The notes under the pieces were generated by a model that made no database searches, was not told the origin of the DNA, and worked only from the letters and a program-made list of their open reading frames with translations. Positions 26,634-36,138 of a DNA stretch of 64,000 nucleotides are shown here, one piece after another. The DNA is from Azospirillum doebereinerae (GTDB lineage Bacteria; Pseudomonadota; Alphaproteobacteria; Azospirillales; Azospirillaceae), in the NCBI RefSeq assembly GCF_003989665.1, contig NZ_RZIJ01000021.1:62001-126000 (forward strand). The letters run 5' to 3'. Numbering within the stretch: position 1 is the first letter of the stretch; the number at the start of each line of letters is the position of its first letter. A program made the position numbers and the translations under genes.

Positions 26634-27747
26634 CCGCCGCGATCAACCGAGCGGCGGCCTCTTCCACCTCCTCCGGGCGGGTGGTGCGGCCTAGACCGAA
26701 CCGCAGGCTTGCGTGCGCGTCCGAGGCCGAACGGCCCATGGCCAGCAGGACGGGCGATGGTCCAGCCCGATCGCCCCGGCAGGCCGAACCGGTGGCGAGC
26801 GCCAGTTCCGGTAGGCCGAGCAGCAGGTCGGCGGCGTCGATGCCGGGAATCGTGACGTTCAGGCAGCCGGCCAGCCCATCCGCCGCGCCGTTGCGCCGAA
26901 TGCCCGGCAGCACCCCGGACAGCGTGGTCCACAGCCGGTCGCGCAAGCCGGCCATCCGGCGCCCGTCCTCCTCCGCCCGCCCACGGGCCAGCCGGCAGGC
27001 GGCGCCCAGCCCGACGCAGAGCGGCGTCGGCAGGGTTCCCGGACGCCGGCCGCGCTGCTGGCCCCCGCCTTGCGACGGCGGGACGAGCCGCACCCCCTCG
27101 CGCACCACCAGCGCGCCGATGCCCATCGGGCCGTTCAGCTTGTGCCCGGACAGACTCAGCAGATCGAGGTCCAGCGCGGGCATGACGATGGCGCGCGTGC
27201 CCAACGCCTGCACCGCGTCGCTGTGGACGAGGGCGCGATGCCGCCGCGCGAGGGCGGCGACGGCAGCCAGCGGCTGGACGGTGCCGACCTCGTTGTTCGC
27301 GGCCATGACGGAGACGAGCGACGGGGACGGACCGGCGGTTCCCGTCAGCGCCGCGTCCAGCGCCGCGAGGTCGATGCTCCCCTCGCCGTCCACCGCGACG
27401 GTCGCGGTCCTGTGCCCGCGACGGCGCAACTCCGGCAGGCATTCCATCACGCTGGCGTGCTCCACCGCCGAGACGACGCAGGCGCCGCCCGGCGGCATCG
27501 CGCCGAGCAGGGCCAGCGTGTTGGCCTCCGTCGCGCCGGAGGTGAAGACCACCGCGCCCGGCCGCGCGCCGACCAGGGCGGCGATCTCGGCCCGCGCCTC
27601 CTCGATAGCGTCGGCGGCGCGCCAGCCGGCGGCGTGGGCGGCGTGCGGGTTGCCGACCGCGCCCGGCGCCCACCACGGCAGCATCGCCTCGAACACCAGC
27701 GGGTCGAGCGGGGTGGAGGCGAGATGGTCGAGGTAGAGGAGCGGCAT
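26605..27747 (-). CDS. NifS-like cysteine desulfurase, probably serving xanthine dehydrogenase
   Basis: A protein of about 380 residues of the NifS/IscS class V aminotransferase family. Seen: VFTSGATEANTLAL, a PLP-stacking His (VEHASV), the Schiff-base Lys in LSLSGHKLNG (~203) and the catalytic Cys in ATGSACRGD (~323). The Cys loop differs from the housekeeping SSGSACTS, as in specialised paralogues. No iscU/sufE or nif genes are near; instead xdhC-xdhB-xdhA follow on the same strand one gene away. In Rhodobacter capsulatus a NifS paralogue sulfurates the molybdenum cofactor on XdhC, so the same role is inferred. An alternative GTG start lies four codons upstream. Confidence 0.85.
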   Translation of the reverse strand: MPLLYLDHLASTPLDPLVFEAMLPWWAPGAVGNPHAAHAAGWRAADAIEEARAEIAALVGARPGAVVFTSGATEANTLALLGAMPPGGACVVSAVEHASVMECLPELRRRGHRTATVAVDGEGSIDLAALDAALTGTAGPSPSLVSVMAANNEVGTVQPLAAVAALARRHRALVHSDAVQALGTRAIVMPALDLDLLSLSGHKLNGPMGIGALVVREGVRLVPPSQGGGQQRGRRPGTLPTPLCVGLGAACRLARGRAEEDGRRMAGLRDRLWTTLSGVLPGIRRNGAADGLAGCLNVTIPGIDAADLLLGLPELALATGSACRGDRAGPSPVLLAMGRSASDAHASLRFGLGRTTRPEEVEEAAARLIAAVRTAGVYPS

Positions 27748-27833
27748 GGACGGCGTCACATTCGGCGGTTCGCAATGTTAGGCTTCCTCAAGGGTGGCCG
27801 GTCCGCCGGCCGGAACCAAGAGGGGTTTTCTCG

Positions 27834-28547
27834 ATGTACGAGCTTTATTACTGGCCGGAGATCCAGGGGCGCGGCGAGTATGTCCGCCTCGCGCTGGAGG
27901 CTGGCGGCGCCGCCTACCGCGACGTGGCGCGGGAAAAGGACGGGACGGACGCGATGATGCGCCTGCTCGAATCGCCGGAGGTCGTCGCCCCGCCCTTCGC
28001 GCCACCCTTCCTGAAGGATGGCAAGATCCTGGTCGGGCAGGTCGCCGCCATCCTCCAGCATGTCGGACCGGCCATCGGGCTGGCGCCCAAGGACGCGGCG
28101 GCCGCGCTGTGGCTGCACCAGATCCAGTTGACCGTCACCGACTTCGTCGCGGAGATCCACGACACCCACCACCCCATCGGCAACCGCTTCTACTACGAGG
28201 AGCAGAAGCCGGAGGCGAAACGGCGCGCCGCCGTGTTCCGCGAGGACCGCATCCCGAAATTCATGGGCTGGTTCGAGACCATCCTGTCGCGCAACCCGGC
28301 GGGATCCCACCACCTCGTCGGCGACCGGCTGAGCTACGCCGACACCTCCTTGTTCCAACTGGTGGAAGGGCTGCGCTACGCCTTCCCCAAGGCCATGAGG
28401 AAGAGCGAGGGCGACTGGCCCAAGGCGGTGGCGCTGCACGACCGGGTCGCCGCCCTGCCGAGGATCGCCGAGTATTGCCGGTCGGAGCGCCGCATCCCCT
28501 TCAACGAGAACGGCATCTTCCGCGCTTACCCGGAACTGGACGGCTGA
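27834..28547 (+). CDS. Glutathione S-transferase family protein
   Basis: A protein of 237 residues. The thioredoxin-like N-terminal domain begins YELYYWPEIQGRGEYVRLAL, with the segment FAPPFLKDGKILVGQVAAIL before the cis-Pro region, then an all-helical C-terminal domain (RIPKFMGWFETILSRNP...GDRLSYADTSLFQLVEGL). The conserved catalytic Tyr is near the N-terminus. It probably conjugates or reduces an electrophile with glutathione; the substrate is unknown. Its last 22 bases overlap the converging xdhC gene. AGAGGGG upstream supports the start. Confidence 0.85.
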   Translation: MYELYYWPEIQGRGEYVRLALEAGGAAYRDVAREKDGTDAMMRLLESPEVVAPPFAPPFLKDGKILVGQVAAILQHVGPAIGLAPKDAAAALWLHQIQLTVTDFVAEIHDTHHPIGNRFYYEEQKPEAKRRAAVFREDRIPKFMGWFETILSRNPAGSHHLVGDRLSYADTSLFQLVEGLRYAFPKAMRKSEGDWPKAVALHDRVAALPRIAEYCRSERRIPFNENGIFRAYPELDG

Positions 28548-29356
28548 GGGGGGCGGGCGAAGGCCACCAGCACCTCCGCCGCCACCACGGCGGCGATCAC
28601 CTCCGGGCGCTTGTCACCGGTCAGGGCCGCACCGATCGGGCAGGTCAGTCGGGCCAGGGCAGCGGCGTCGCGGCCCCGCGCGCCGTACCAGCGCTCGAAG
28701 CGGGCGCGCTTGGTGGCCGACCCGATCATCCCGGCGTAGGCGGCGTCGCTCCGGCGCAGCACCGCTTCCGCGATGTCGAAGTCCAGGGCGTGGCTGTGGG
28801 TCAGCACCAGATAGCCGGCCCCGGCGGGCGCCGCCGCGACATGGTCGAGCGGGCTGCCGGTGACGATCCGCTCGACCCCCGGCGGGATCGTCGCGGGGAA
28901 CTCCTGCGCGCGCTCGTCGAGCCACAGCAGGCGCAGCGGCAACGGCGCGAAGGCCGCCGCCATCGCCCGGCCGACATGCCCGGCGCCGAACAGCAGCAGG
29001 GCCGGCCGGGCCGCCGCCTCGGCCCGCTCCCGCGCCGCAAGGCCCGCCACCGTGGCGTCGTTGGCCGTCTCCAGACGCAGCACGACATGGCCGCCGCAGC
29101 ATTGCCCGGTCGCCGGCCCCAGCGGCAGGTCCAGCAGGGTCTCGGACGGCCCCTCATCCAGCATCCGCCGCGCCGTCTCCACCGCGATCCATTCCAGCCG
29201 GCCGCCGCCGACCGTGCCGGCGGTGGCATCCCGCCCGACCAGCATCCCGGCCCCAGCCTCGCGCGGGGTCGAACCGCGCGCCTCGTCGACGGTGACCAGC
29301 ACGGCCGGCTCCCCCCGGCCGAGCCAACCGGCCAGCAGGATGGACAGCGCGTCCAT
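28526..29356 (-). CDS. xdhC: Xanthine dehydrogenase accessory protein XdhC
   Basis: A protein of 276 residues. XdhC binds molybdenum cofactor, protects it during sulfuration and inserts it into XdhB. Seen: VTVDEARGSTPREAGAGMLV, GTVGGGRLEW, the Cys-containing GQCCGGHVVL, a Rossmann-like LLLFGAGHVGRAMA, and MIGSATKRARF and CPIGA typical of the C-terminal XdhC domain. The start overlaps the xdhB stop by one base (TGATG), giving coupled translation. Confidence 0.93.
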   Translation of the reverse strand: MDALSILLAGWLGRGEPAVLVTVDEARGSTPREAGAGMLVGRDATAGTVGGGRLEWIAVETARRMLDEGPSETLLDLPLGPATGQCCGGHVVLRLETANDATVAGLAARERAEAAARPALLLFGAGHVGRAMAAAFAPLPLRLLWLDERAQEFPATIPPGVERIVTGSPLDHVAAAPAGAGYLVLTHSHALDFDIAEAVLRRSDAAYAGMIGSATKRARFERWYGARGRDAAALARLTCPIGAALTGDKRPEVIAAVVAAEVLVAFARPPQPSSSG

Positions 29357-31737
29357 CAGAAGCCGGCTTGGTTGGGGGCGGCTTGGCGGGCGCGCTCGCG
29401 CAGGGCGCCGATGGTGGCCAGCACCCGTTCCGGCGTGGCCGGCGCGTCGAGCCGGGGGCAGAAGCGGTGCCCCGCCACGCTGGCGACGGCGTCGGACAGC
29501 GCGTGCAGCACCGAGACCCCCAGCATGAAGGGCGGCTCGCCCACCGCCTTGGAGCGGAAGATGGTGTCCTCGCGGTTGGGCGCGTTCTCCAGCAGATGGA
29601 CGTTGAAAATCTTCGGGCGGTCGCCGCAGGCCGGGATCTTGTAGGTGCTGGGGGCGTGGGTGCGCAGGCGGCCCGCCGCGTCCCACCACAACTCCTCCGT
29701 GGTCAGCCAGCCCATGCCCTGGACGAAGCCGCCCTCGATCTGCCCCTTGTCGATGACCGGGTTCAGCGAGCGCCCGCAATCGTGCAGGATGTCGACCCGA
29801 TCCACCACGTATTCGCCGGTCAGCGTGTCCACCGTGACCTCGCTGCACGCCGCGCCGTAGGCGAAGTAATAGAAGGGCGTGCCCCGCCCCGCCACGCGGT
29901 CCCAATGGATCTTCGGCGTCTTGTAGAAGCCGGTCGCCGACAGTTGCACCCGCGCCATGTAGGCGGCGCGGATCAGGCTGGCGAAGCTCATCTCCCGCTC
30001 GCCGACCCGGACGCGGTTGCGCTGGAACACGACCTCGCCGGGCGCCACGCTCCAATGGTTGGCGGCAAACGCGACCAGCCGTTCCTTGATGGCGCGGGCG
30101 GCGTTCTGGGCGGCCTTGCCGTTCAGGTCGCTGCCCGACGACGCCGCCGTCGCCGAGGTGTTGGGCACCTTGCCGGTGTTGGTCGCGGTCGGGCGGACAT
30201 GCGCGATGTCGACCTGGAACTCCTCCGCCACCACCTGGGCGACCTTGGTGTAGAGCCCCTGCCCCATCTCGGTGCCGCCGTGGTTCACCTGGACGCTGCC
30301 GTCGGTGTAGACGTGGACCAGCGCGCCCGCCTGGTTGAACTGGGTGGCGGTGAAGGAGATGCCGAACTTCACCGGCGTCAGCGCCAGCCCCTTGCGCAGG
30401 ATGCGGCTGCCGGCGTTGTGCGCGCGAATCGCGGCACGGCGCTCCCAATAGCCGCAGCTCCCCTCAAGCCCGGCCACCAGTTCGGGGAGGATGTTGTTCT
30501 CGACCGTCTGGTGGTAGGGGGTGACGTTGCGGTCGGTGGTTCCGTAGAAGTTGCGCTTGCGGATCTCCAGCGGATCCTTGCCCAGCGCGAAGGCGATCTC
30601 GTCGATGATCCGCTCGGCGGCGATCACGCCCTGGGGGCCGCCGAAGCCGCGGAAGGCGGTGTTCGACACCGTGTTTGTCTTCAGCGGCAGCGATTCCAGC
30701 CGGGCGTCGGCGTAGTGGTAGCCGTTGTCGGCGTGGAACAGCGCGCGGTCGGTCACCGGGCCGGACAGGTCGGCGGCGTAGCCGGCGCGCGCGGCGAACA
30801 GCATGTCCACCCCGTCGATCCGCCCGTCGCCGTCGAAGCCGACGGTGTAGTCGATCTCGAAATCGTGGCGCTTGCCGGTGATCTGGAAATCGTCGTCGCG
30901 GTCGGGGCGCAGCTTGGCGGCGCGGCCGGTCTTCTTGGCGACCAGCGCAGCGCAGGCGGCGAACAGGTTGGCCTGGGTCTCCTTGCCGCCGAAACCGCCG
31001 CCCATGCGCCGCACCTCCACCGTCACCGCGCCGTCCGGCACGTCGAGGACATGGGCGACGATGTGCTGGACCTCGCTGGGGTGCTGGGTGGAGACGTGGA
31101 CGAGCACCTCCTCGTCCTCCCCCGGCACGGCCATGGCGATCTGGCTTTCCAGGTAGAAATGCTCCTGCCCGCCCACCGCCAGCCGGCCCGAGACCCGGTG
31201 CGGCGCGCGCTCCAGCGCGGCGGCGGCGTCGCCGATGCGCAGCGTCATCGGCGCGACGACCAGCTTGCGCTCCCCGTCGCGGGCGGCGGCGATGGACAGG
31301 ATCGCGGGCAGATCCTCGTAGACCAGCTCGGCCAGCGTCGCGGCACGGCGGGCCTGGGCGCGCGTCTCGGCGGCGACGGCGAAGAGCGGCTGGCCGACAT
31401 GCTGGACCAGCGTGGTGGCGAACATCGGCTCGTCGTGCAGGCCGACGGCGCCGATGTCGTTCTCGCCGGGCACGTCGGCGGCGGTGAGGACGGCGACGAC
31501 GCCGGGGGCGGCGCGCACCTTGTCCAGATCCATCGAGACGACGCGGGCGCGCGCGCGGGCGCTCAAGCCCAGATAGACGTGCAGCAGCCCGGCCGGCTCG
31601 GGGATGTCGTCGACATAGACCGCCTCGCCGCTGACGTGCTTGTGCGCGCTCTCGTGGCGGCGGGAGTCGTGGACGGCGCCGTCGATGCGGTCGGATGGGG
31701 TGAGGGCGGGAATCGTGGGGATCGTCGCGTCAGGCAT
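29356..31737 (-). CDS. xdhB: Xanthine dehydrogenase, molybdopterin-binding large subunit
   Basis: A protein of 793 residues. It has the aldehyde oxidase/xanthine dehydrogenase a/b hammerhead domain (KHVSGEAVYVDDIPEPAG, ~36-140) and the molybdopterin domain: RRMGGGFGGKE, NTAFRGFGGPQG, and FRSKAVGEPPFMLGVSVL with the base Glu of purine hydroxylation. Oxidises hypoxanthine and xanthine to urate. The ATG at 31737 overlaps the end of xdhA by 8 bases and is preferred to upstream in-frame starts that would run deep into xdhA. Confidence 0.93.
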   Translation of the reverse strand: MPDATIPTIPALTPSDRIDGAVHDSRRHESAHKHVSGEAVYVDDIPEPAGLLHVYLGLSARARARVVSMDLDKVRAAPGVVAVLTAADVPGENDIGAVGLHDEPMFATTLVQHVGQPLFAVAAETRAQARRAATLAELVYEDLPAILSIAAARDGERKLVVAPMTLRIGDAAAALERAPHRVSGRLAVGGQEHFYLESQIAMAVPGEDEEVLVHVSTQHPSEVQHIVAHVLDVPDGAVTVEVRRMGGGFGGKETQANLFAACAALVAKKTGRAAKLRPDRDDDFQITGKRHDFEIDYTVGFDGDGRIDGVDMLFAARAGYAADLSGPVTDRALFHADNGYHYADARLESLPLKTNTVSNTAFRGFGGPQGVIAAERIIDEIAFALGKDPLEIRKRNFYGTTDRNVTPYHQTVENNILPELVAGLEGSCGYWERRAAIRAHNAGSRILRKGLALTPVKFGISFTATQFNQAGALVHVYTDGSVQVNHGGTEMGQGLYTKVAQVVAEEFQVDIAHVRPTATNTGKVPNTSATAASSGSDLNGKAAQNAARAIKERLVAFAANHWSVAPGEVVFQRNRVRVGEREMSFASLIRAAYMARVQLSATGFYKTPKIHWDRVAGRGTPFYYFAYGAACSEVTVDTLTGEYVVDRVDILHDCGRSLNPVIDKGQIEGGFVQGMGWLTTEELWWDAAGRLRTHAPSTYKIPACGDRPKIFNVHLLENAPNREDTIFRSKAVGEPPFMLGVSVLHALSDAVASVAGHRFCPRLDAPATPERVLATIGALRERARQAAPNQAGF

Positions 31738-33202
31738 GGGCCAGCCTCCGGTCGCCGACCAGACGCGTGGCGGCGTCCGGGTCGGTGGTCTCGACATGCA
31801 GCCTCATCAGCAAATTCGCGGCCACCTCCGACCGGTAGCCGGCGCTGGCCCGCCAATCCGACAGCGGCGTGAAATCGGCCTTCAGCGCGGCCATGCCGGC
31901 CAACACGGTCTCCTCGGTCCAGGGCTGGCCGAGCAGCGCCGCTTCGGCGCCCGCCGCCCGCTTGGGCGTCCCGGCCATGCCGCCGAAGGCGATGCGGATG
32001 TCGGCGACCGTACCGTCCGCGTCCAGCGTCAGGCGGAAGGCGCCGCAGACGGCGGAGATGTCCTGGTCGAAGCGCTTGGTGATCTTGTAGGCACGGAAGC
32101 GCGCGCCGGGCGCCGGTTTGGGCAGGAGGATGCGCTCCACGAACTCGCCCGGCCGGCGGTCCTGCTTGCCGTAGGCGATGAAGAAATCCTCCAGCGGCAG
32201 CACGCGGGTCTCCTCGCCCCGCCGAAGCTGGACCGAGGCCCCGGCGGCGATCAGGGCCGGAGGGGTGTCGCCGATGGGAGAGCCGTTGGCGACGTTGCCG
32301 CCGATGGTCCCCATGTTGCGCACCTGCTCGGCACCGATGCGACGGATCAGCTCCCCGAAATCGGGGTAGAGCGCGGCGATGGCGGGGGCGGCCTCGCTGT
32401 AGGTCGCGCCGGCCCCGATCGCCAGCGCGTCGCCCCGATCCTCGATGCGGCGCAGGTCGCGGATGCGGCCCGTGTGGATCACCGTGGACAGCACGCGCTG
32501 GAACTTCGTCACCCACAGCCCGACATCGGTCGAGCCGGCGACGATGGTCGCGTCGGGATGGGCCAGGAGCAGTTCGGCCAACTGCGGCACGGTGGCGGGG
32601 GCAAGGAAGCGGCGGCCGTCCCGCCCGACGCTCAGGATCGCGTCGTCGGCCAGCGCCTTCAGCGCGGCGGCGGTGGCGGCGCGGTCGTTGAAGCGGTCGG
32701 CCGCCCGGTCGCCCAGATCGTACATGGCGCGCCCGGCCGCGACGATGGGCGCGTAGCCGGTGCAGCGGCACAGGTTGCCGGCCAACACGTCGTCGATCCG
32801 CTGCGCATCCGGCCGGTCCTCGTTCAGGTACAGCGCGAACAGCGACATGACGAAGCCCGGCGTGCAGAAGCCGCATTGCGAGCCGTGGCTGTCCACCATG
32901 GCCTGCTGCACCGGGTGCAGGCCGCCGTCGGGCGCCTTCAGATGCTCGATGGTCAGCAGCCGGCAACCGTCCAGCGTGGGCAGGAAGCGGATGCAGGCGT
33001 TCACCGCCTCGTAACGCACCCCATCGCCGTCGAGCCGGCCGACCACCACCGTGCAGGCCCCGCAATCGCCCTCCGCGCATCCCTCCTTGGTGCCGACGCG
33101 CCGTTCGGACAGCCGCAGCCAGTCCAGAACGGTCATCGTCGGATCGACGTCGCGGATCTCCCGCAACTCGTCTCCCAGGTAGAAGCGGAGGCTTTCGCGC
33201 AT
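31730..33202 (-). CDS. xdhA: Xanthine dehydrogenase, iron-sulfur/FAD small subunit
   Basis: A protein of 490 residues combining a plant-type [2Fe-2S] domain (EGCAEGDCGACTVVVG), an alpha-helical [2Fe-2S] domain (GFCTPGFVMSLFALYL and LAGNLCRCTGYAPI), an FAD-binding CO-dehydrogenase-flavoprotein domain (IVAGSTDVGLWVTK, MGTIGGNVANGSPIGD) and the C-terminal clamp. It passes electrons from the Mo site of XdhB to NAD+. It is first of the xdhABC operon; 172 bases separate it from the flavoprotein gene upstream. No clear promoter was identified there. Confidence 0.93.
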   Translation of the reverse strand: MRESLRFYLGDELREIRDVDPTMTVLDWLRLSERRVGTKEGCAEGDCGACTVVVGRLDGDGVRYEAVNACIRFLPTLDGCRLLTIEHLKAPDGGLHPVQQAMVDSHGSQCGFCTPGFVMSLFALYLNEDRPDAQRIDDVLAGNLCRCTGYAPIVAAGRAMYDLGDRAADRFNDRAATAAALKALADDAILSVGRDGRRFLAPATVPQLAELLLAHPDATIVAGSTDVGLWVTKFQRVLSTVIHTGRIRDLRRIEDRGDALAIGAGATYSEAAPAIAALYPDFGELIRRIGAEQVRNMGTIGGNVANGSPIGDTPPALIAAGASVQLRRGEETRVLPLEDFFIAYGKQDRRPGEFVERILLPKPAPGARFRAYKITKRFDQDISAVCGAFRLTLDADGTVADIRIAFGGMAGTPKRAAGAEAALLGQPWTEETVLAGMAALKADFTPLSDWRASAGYRSEVAANLLMRLHVETTDPDAATRLVGDRRLAHA

Positions 33203-33374
33203 GGGTCAACCCGATGGTTCGTTGTGGACGCTGCGGATGGCTTGGCAAACGGTCGAGTGGAATACTCCACCACCGTTCACACTCTCACCAGACCGGGGCC
33301 GGTGAAAAGACTTTCAAACGATCCGCGAAGGTCCTCCAACGAAACATGGGAAGGGCGAACCAGCCCGCAAGCGG

Positions 33375-34898
33375 TTACCCGGCGACCACCTCCCGCACCG
33401 GCACCGCGCCGGCCGGCTCCGCCGTGGCGGCGTGGCGCCCGGCCAGACGCCCCGACGTGAAGGCCCAGGCCAGATGGTGGCCGTGCCCTTCCAGCAGCAG
33501 CCCGCCCTGCCCGACCGAGCCGACGGCGTAGAGCCCCGGAATCGCCCGACCGTCGTCGGCGCGTGTCACCTGATGGTTGCGGTTCACCGTCAGCCCGCCA
33601 TCGGTCAGGATGATCCAACTCTTCACCGGCCCCAGAGCGTAGAGCCGCCCCTTGGCCAACGGCGGCCGTCCGCCCGGCGCGGCGTTGTGGGAATCCACCG
33701 TCCGGCGCAGGGCCTCGGCCGGGACGCCCATCGAGGCGGCCAGCTCCTCGACCGAGCCGCCCGCGTGGTAGAGGTCCGGCCGCGTCCGCTTGTAGTCGCC
33801 GAGATAGGCGTAGGCGACGCCGGGCGCCGTCGAGATGAAGTGCGGCCACTTGCGGAACTTGCAGGCGACGCTGTCGTCGAAGACGATGTAGCCGACCTTG
33901 TCCGGCTGTTCGGCCAGCGCGTGGTTCGGTTTGCCGAGTTCGTCGGCGAAGCGCTCGCCCCGCTTGTTGACCAGGATGGCGCCCTCGCGGAACAGGCTGG
34001 GCTCGGGGCTGAGATAGGTCGTCACGAAGGACAGGATGAAGGGCCGCAGCATCCAGGACGGCAGCCGTTCCAGCGCCATCCGCATGGCTCCCGTCAGAAG
34101 CCGGTGCGGCGGCAGACGCAGCAGGACGCTGGGCTTGGCCGGCGGCATGAAGCGCAGGTTGGGGCCGTAGACGATCTCGCCGAACTTCACCTCGGCCCCC
34201 AACTCCTCGCCGAAGCGGTGGCCATCGCCGACGTTGGTGGTGTTCACCCCGTCCACCCCGGCCACCGCCGGGTTGAAGCGCCGCTTCCACTCGGGGCTGG
34301 AGGAATAGTCGCCGGTCGCCAGGATCACCGCGCGGCGCGCGCGCAGCTCGTGCGGCACCCCGTCGATGCGGGCGACGACGCCGACGACCCGGCCGTCCTC
34401 GACCAGCAGCCGCTCGACGGTCGCGTTGACCCGCGCGTCCACGCCCACCCGGCGCGCCTCGCGCGACACGAAGTAGATGTAGGCGCGCGAGTTGGGCAGC
34501 ACGTTGTGCATCCGCGGTTGCCGGTGCGGCGGCTCCGGCATCGGACCGTGGAAGGTCACGCCGAGCGACATCAGCCAGTCGACGCTGGCCGGGACGTTCT
34601 CGACCAGGATGCGGCGCAGCTCCTCGTTGTCCTTGGCGGCGAGGTCGCCGGCGAATTTCGCCATGTCCTCGAAATGCGCCTGGGTGTCGTCGGCGATGCC
34701 GGCCTTGCGCTGGTGCCACGTGCCGGTGGCGGTGATCGAGCCGATGGACAGGCCGGTGCTGCCGCGCAGCTCCGTGTGCTTTTCCAGCAGGATCACCCGA
34801 GCGCCTTCCTGGCGGGCGAAGATGGCGGCGGTCAGGCCGGATCCGCCGCCGCCCACGACGACGATGTCGGTCTCTTCCCGAACGACGGTGCTGCTCAT
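33375..34898 (-). CDS. FAD-dependent dehydrogenase, fumarate reductase / 3-ketosteroid dehydrogenase superfamily (A)
   Basis: A protein of 507 residues. TDIVVVGGGGSGLTAAIFA at the N-terminus and GLYAVGSVGQGGLLLEGHG near the C-terminus are the FAD-binding ends of the FAD_binding_2 family. Enzymes of this superfamily reduce or introduce C=C bonds next to carbonyl or carboxyl groups. I chose the ATG five codons inside the open frame because GGGAG sits 8 bases upstream. It is the last gene of a four-gene minus-strand operon starting at 37795 (small membrane protein, flavoprotein B, Old-Yellow-Enzyme, this gene) driven from a promoter with the TGACAG operator. In that context desaturation of a ring ketone or acid is plausible. 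Confidence 0.82.
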   Translation of the reverse strand: MSSTVVREETDIVVVGGGGSGLTAAIFARQEGARVILLEKHTELRGSTGLSIGSITATGTWHQRKAGIADDTQAHFEDMAKFAGDLAAKDNEELRRILVENVPASVDWLMSLGVTFHGPMPEPPHRQPRMHNVLPNSRAYIYFVSREARRVGVDARVNATVERLLVEDGRVVGVVARIDGVPHELRARRAVILATGDYSSSPEWKRRFNPAVAGVDGVNTTNVGDGHRFGEELGAEVKFGEIVYGPNLRFMPPAKPSVLLRLPPHRLLTGAMRMALERLPSWMLRPFILSFVTTYLSPEPSLFREGAILVNKRGERFADELGKPNHALAEQPDKVGYIVFDDSVACKFRKWPHFISTAPGVAYAYLGDYKRTRPDLYHAGGSVEELAASMGVPAEALRRTVDSHNAAPGGRPPLAKGRLYALGPVKSWIILTDGGLTVNRNHQVTRADDGRAIPGLYAVGSVGQGGLLLEGHGHHLAWAFTSGRLAGRHAATAEPAGAVPVREVVAG

Positions 34899-34980
34899 TC
34901 CGGTGTCTCCCATGGGGGTGCGGCCCGGCGCGCAAACGGGCGCGGCCGGCGGCCGGATGCGTGTGGTGTCGCGGCGGCGA

Positions 34981-36138
34981 CTAAGGTGTCTTGCGGTCGA
35001 GCGTCCGCGCGCGGCGGCCCAGCCACCAGCCGGCCTGTTCCGGCCAGCCGTCGAAATCGCCGTCGCCGGTCAGCTGCTGACGCGCGCGCAGCGGCCAGTT
35101 GGGATCGACCAGCGCCTCCCGCCCGATGGCGACGAGGTCGGCCCGACCGTCGCGCAGGATCGCTTCGGCCTGCGGGCCGTCGAGGATCAACCCGACCGCC
35201 ATGGTGGCGATCCCGGCCTCGCGCCGGATCGTTTCGGCAAACGGAACCTGGAAGCCCGGATGGCGCGGCACGGCGGCGGCGGTCGCCGAGACGCCGACCA
35301 TCCCGCCCGACGAGCAGTCGATCACGTCGACGCCCAGCGCCTTCAGGTCGCGGGCGAAGACCACGCTGTCCTCCAGGGTCCAGCCGCCCTCGATCCAGTC
35401 GGTGGCGGAAATCCGGACGAACATCGGTTTGTCGTCCGGCCAAGCCCCGCGCACCGCCCGCGCCACCTCCAGCGGGAAGCGGCAGCGCCCGGCGACATCC
35501 CCGCCATAGCCGTCGCTTCGCGTGTTGCTGAGCGGCGACAGGAACTGGTGCAGCAGATAACCGTGCGCGCAATGCAGTTCCACCACCTCGAAGCCGGCGT
35601 CGAGCGCGCGCAGCGTGGCGGTCCGCCAAGCCTCCACGATCGCCGCCAGCCCGTCGCGGTCGAGCTGGTGCGGTGTCGGCCAGCCGTCGGCGACGGGCAG
35701 CGGGCTGGCCGACACCACCGGCCAAGGCGGCTCGCCGCGCGCCGCATCCTCCGCGCCGAGCGGCCCGTGCCCCTGCCAGGGGCGTTGCGTGCTCGCCTTG
35801 CGCCCGGCGTGGCCGAGCTGGATTCCGGGCACCGCGCCCAATTCCCGCAGCATCGCCGCGATCCCGCGCAACGGGCCGACGTGTCGGTCGTCCCACAGGC
35901 CGAGGTCGCCCGGCGTGATGCGGCCCTGTTCGGTCACCGCCGTAGCCTCGACGATCACCAGCCCGGCGCCACCCATGGCGAAGCGGCCGAGATGGACGCG
36001 GTGCCATTCCCCCGCCATCCCGTCGACCGCCGAATACTGGCACATGGGCGAAATGACGACGGGGTTGCGCAGGGTGACCGACCGCAGGGCCAGCGGCGTG
36101 GCGAGACGCGGCACCGGTGCTCCCGGAACGCCGCTCAT
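34981..36138 (-). CDS. NADH:flavin oxidoreductase, Old Yellow Enzyme (YqjM-like)
   Basis: A protein of 385 residues. The TIM-barrel FMN enzyme is recognised by VTLRNPVVISPMCQYSA, GIQLGHAGRKAS, the substrate-binding H..H pair in ELHCAHGYLLHQFLSP, SNTRSDGYGG and FVRISATDW. The Cys in SPMCQYS and the short length fit the YqjM/xenobiotic reductase subgroup. These enzymes reduce alpha,beta-unsaturated carbonyls with NAD(P)H, and some family members catalyse isomerisation or desaturation. Start overlaps the preceding flavoprotein stop by ATGA, so the two are translated together. Confidence 0.9.
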   Translation of the reverse strand: MSGVPGAPVPRLATPLALRSVTLRNPVVISPMCQYSAVDGMAGEWHRVHLGRFAMGGAGLVIVEATAVTEQGRITPGDLGLWDDRHVGPLRGIAAMLRELGAVPGIQLGHAGRKASTQRPWQGHGPLGAEDAARGEPPWPVVSASPLPVADGWPTPHQLDRDGLAAIVEAWRTATLRALDAGFEVVELHCAHGYLLHQFLSPLSNTRSDGYGGDVAGRCRFPLEVARAVRGAWPDDKPMFVRISATDWIEGGWTLEDSVVFARDLKALGVDVIDCSSGGMVGVSATAAAVPRHPGFQVPFAETIRREAGIATMAVGLILDGPQAEAILRDGRADLVAIGREALVDPNWPLRARQQLTGDGDFDGWPEQAGWWLGRRARTLDRKTP

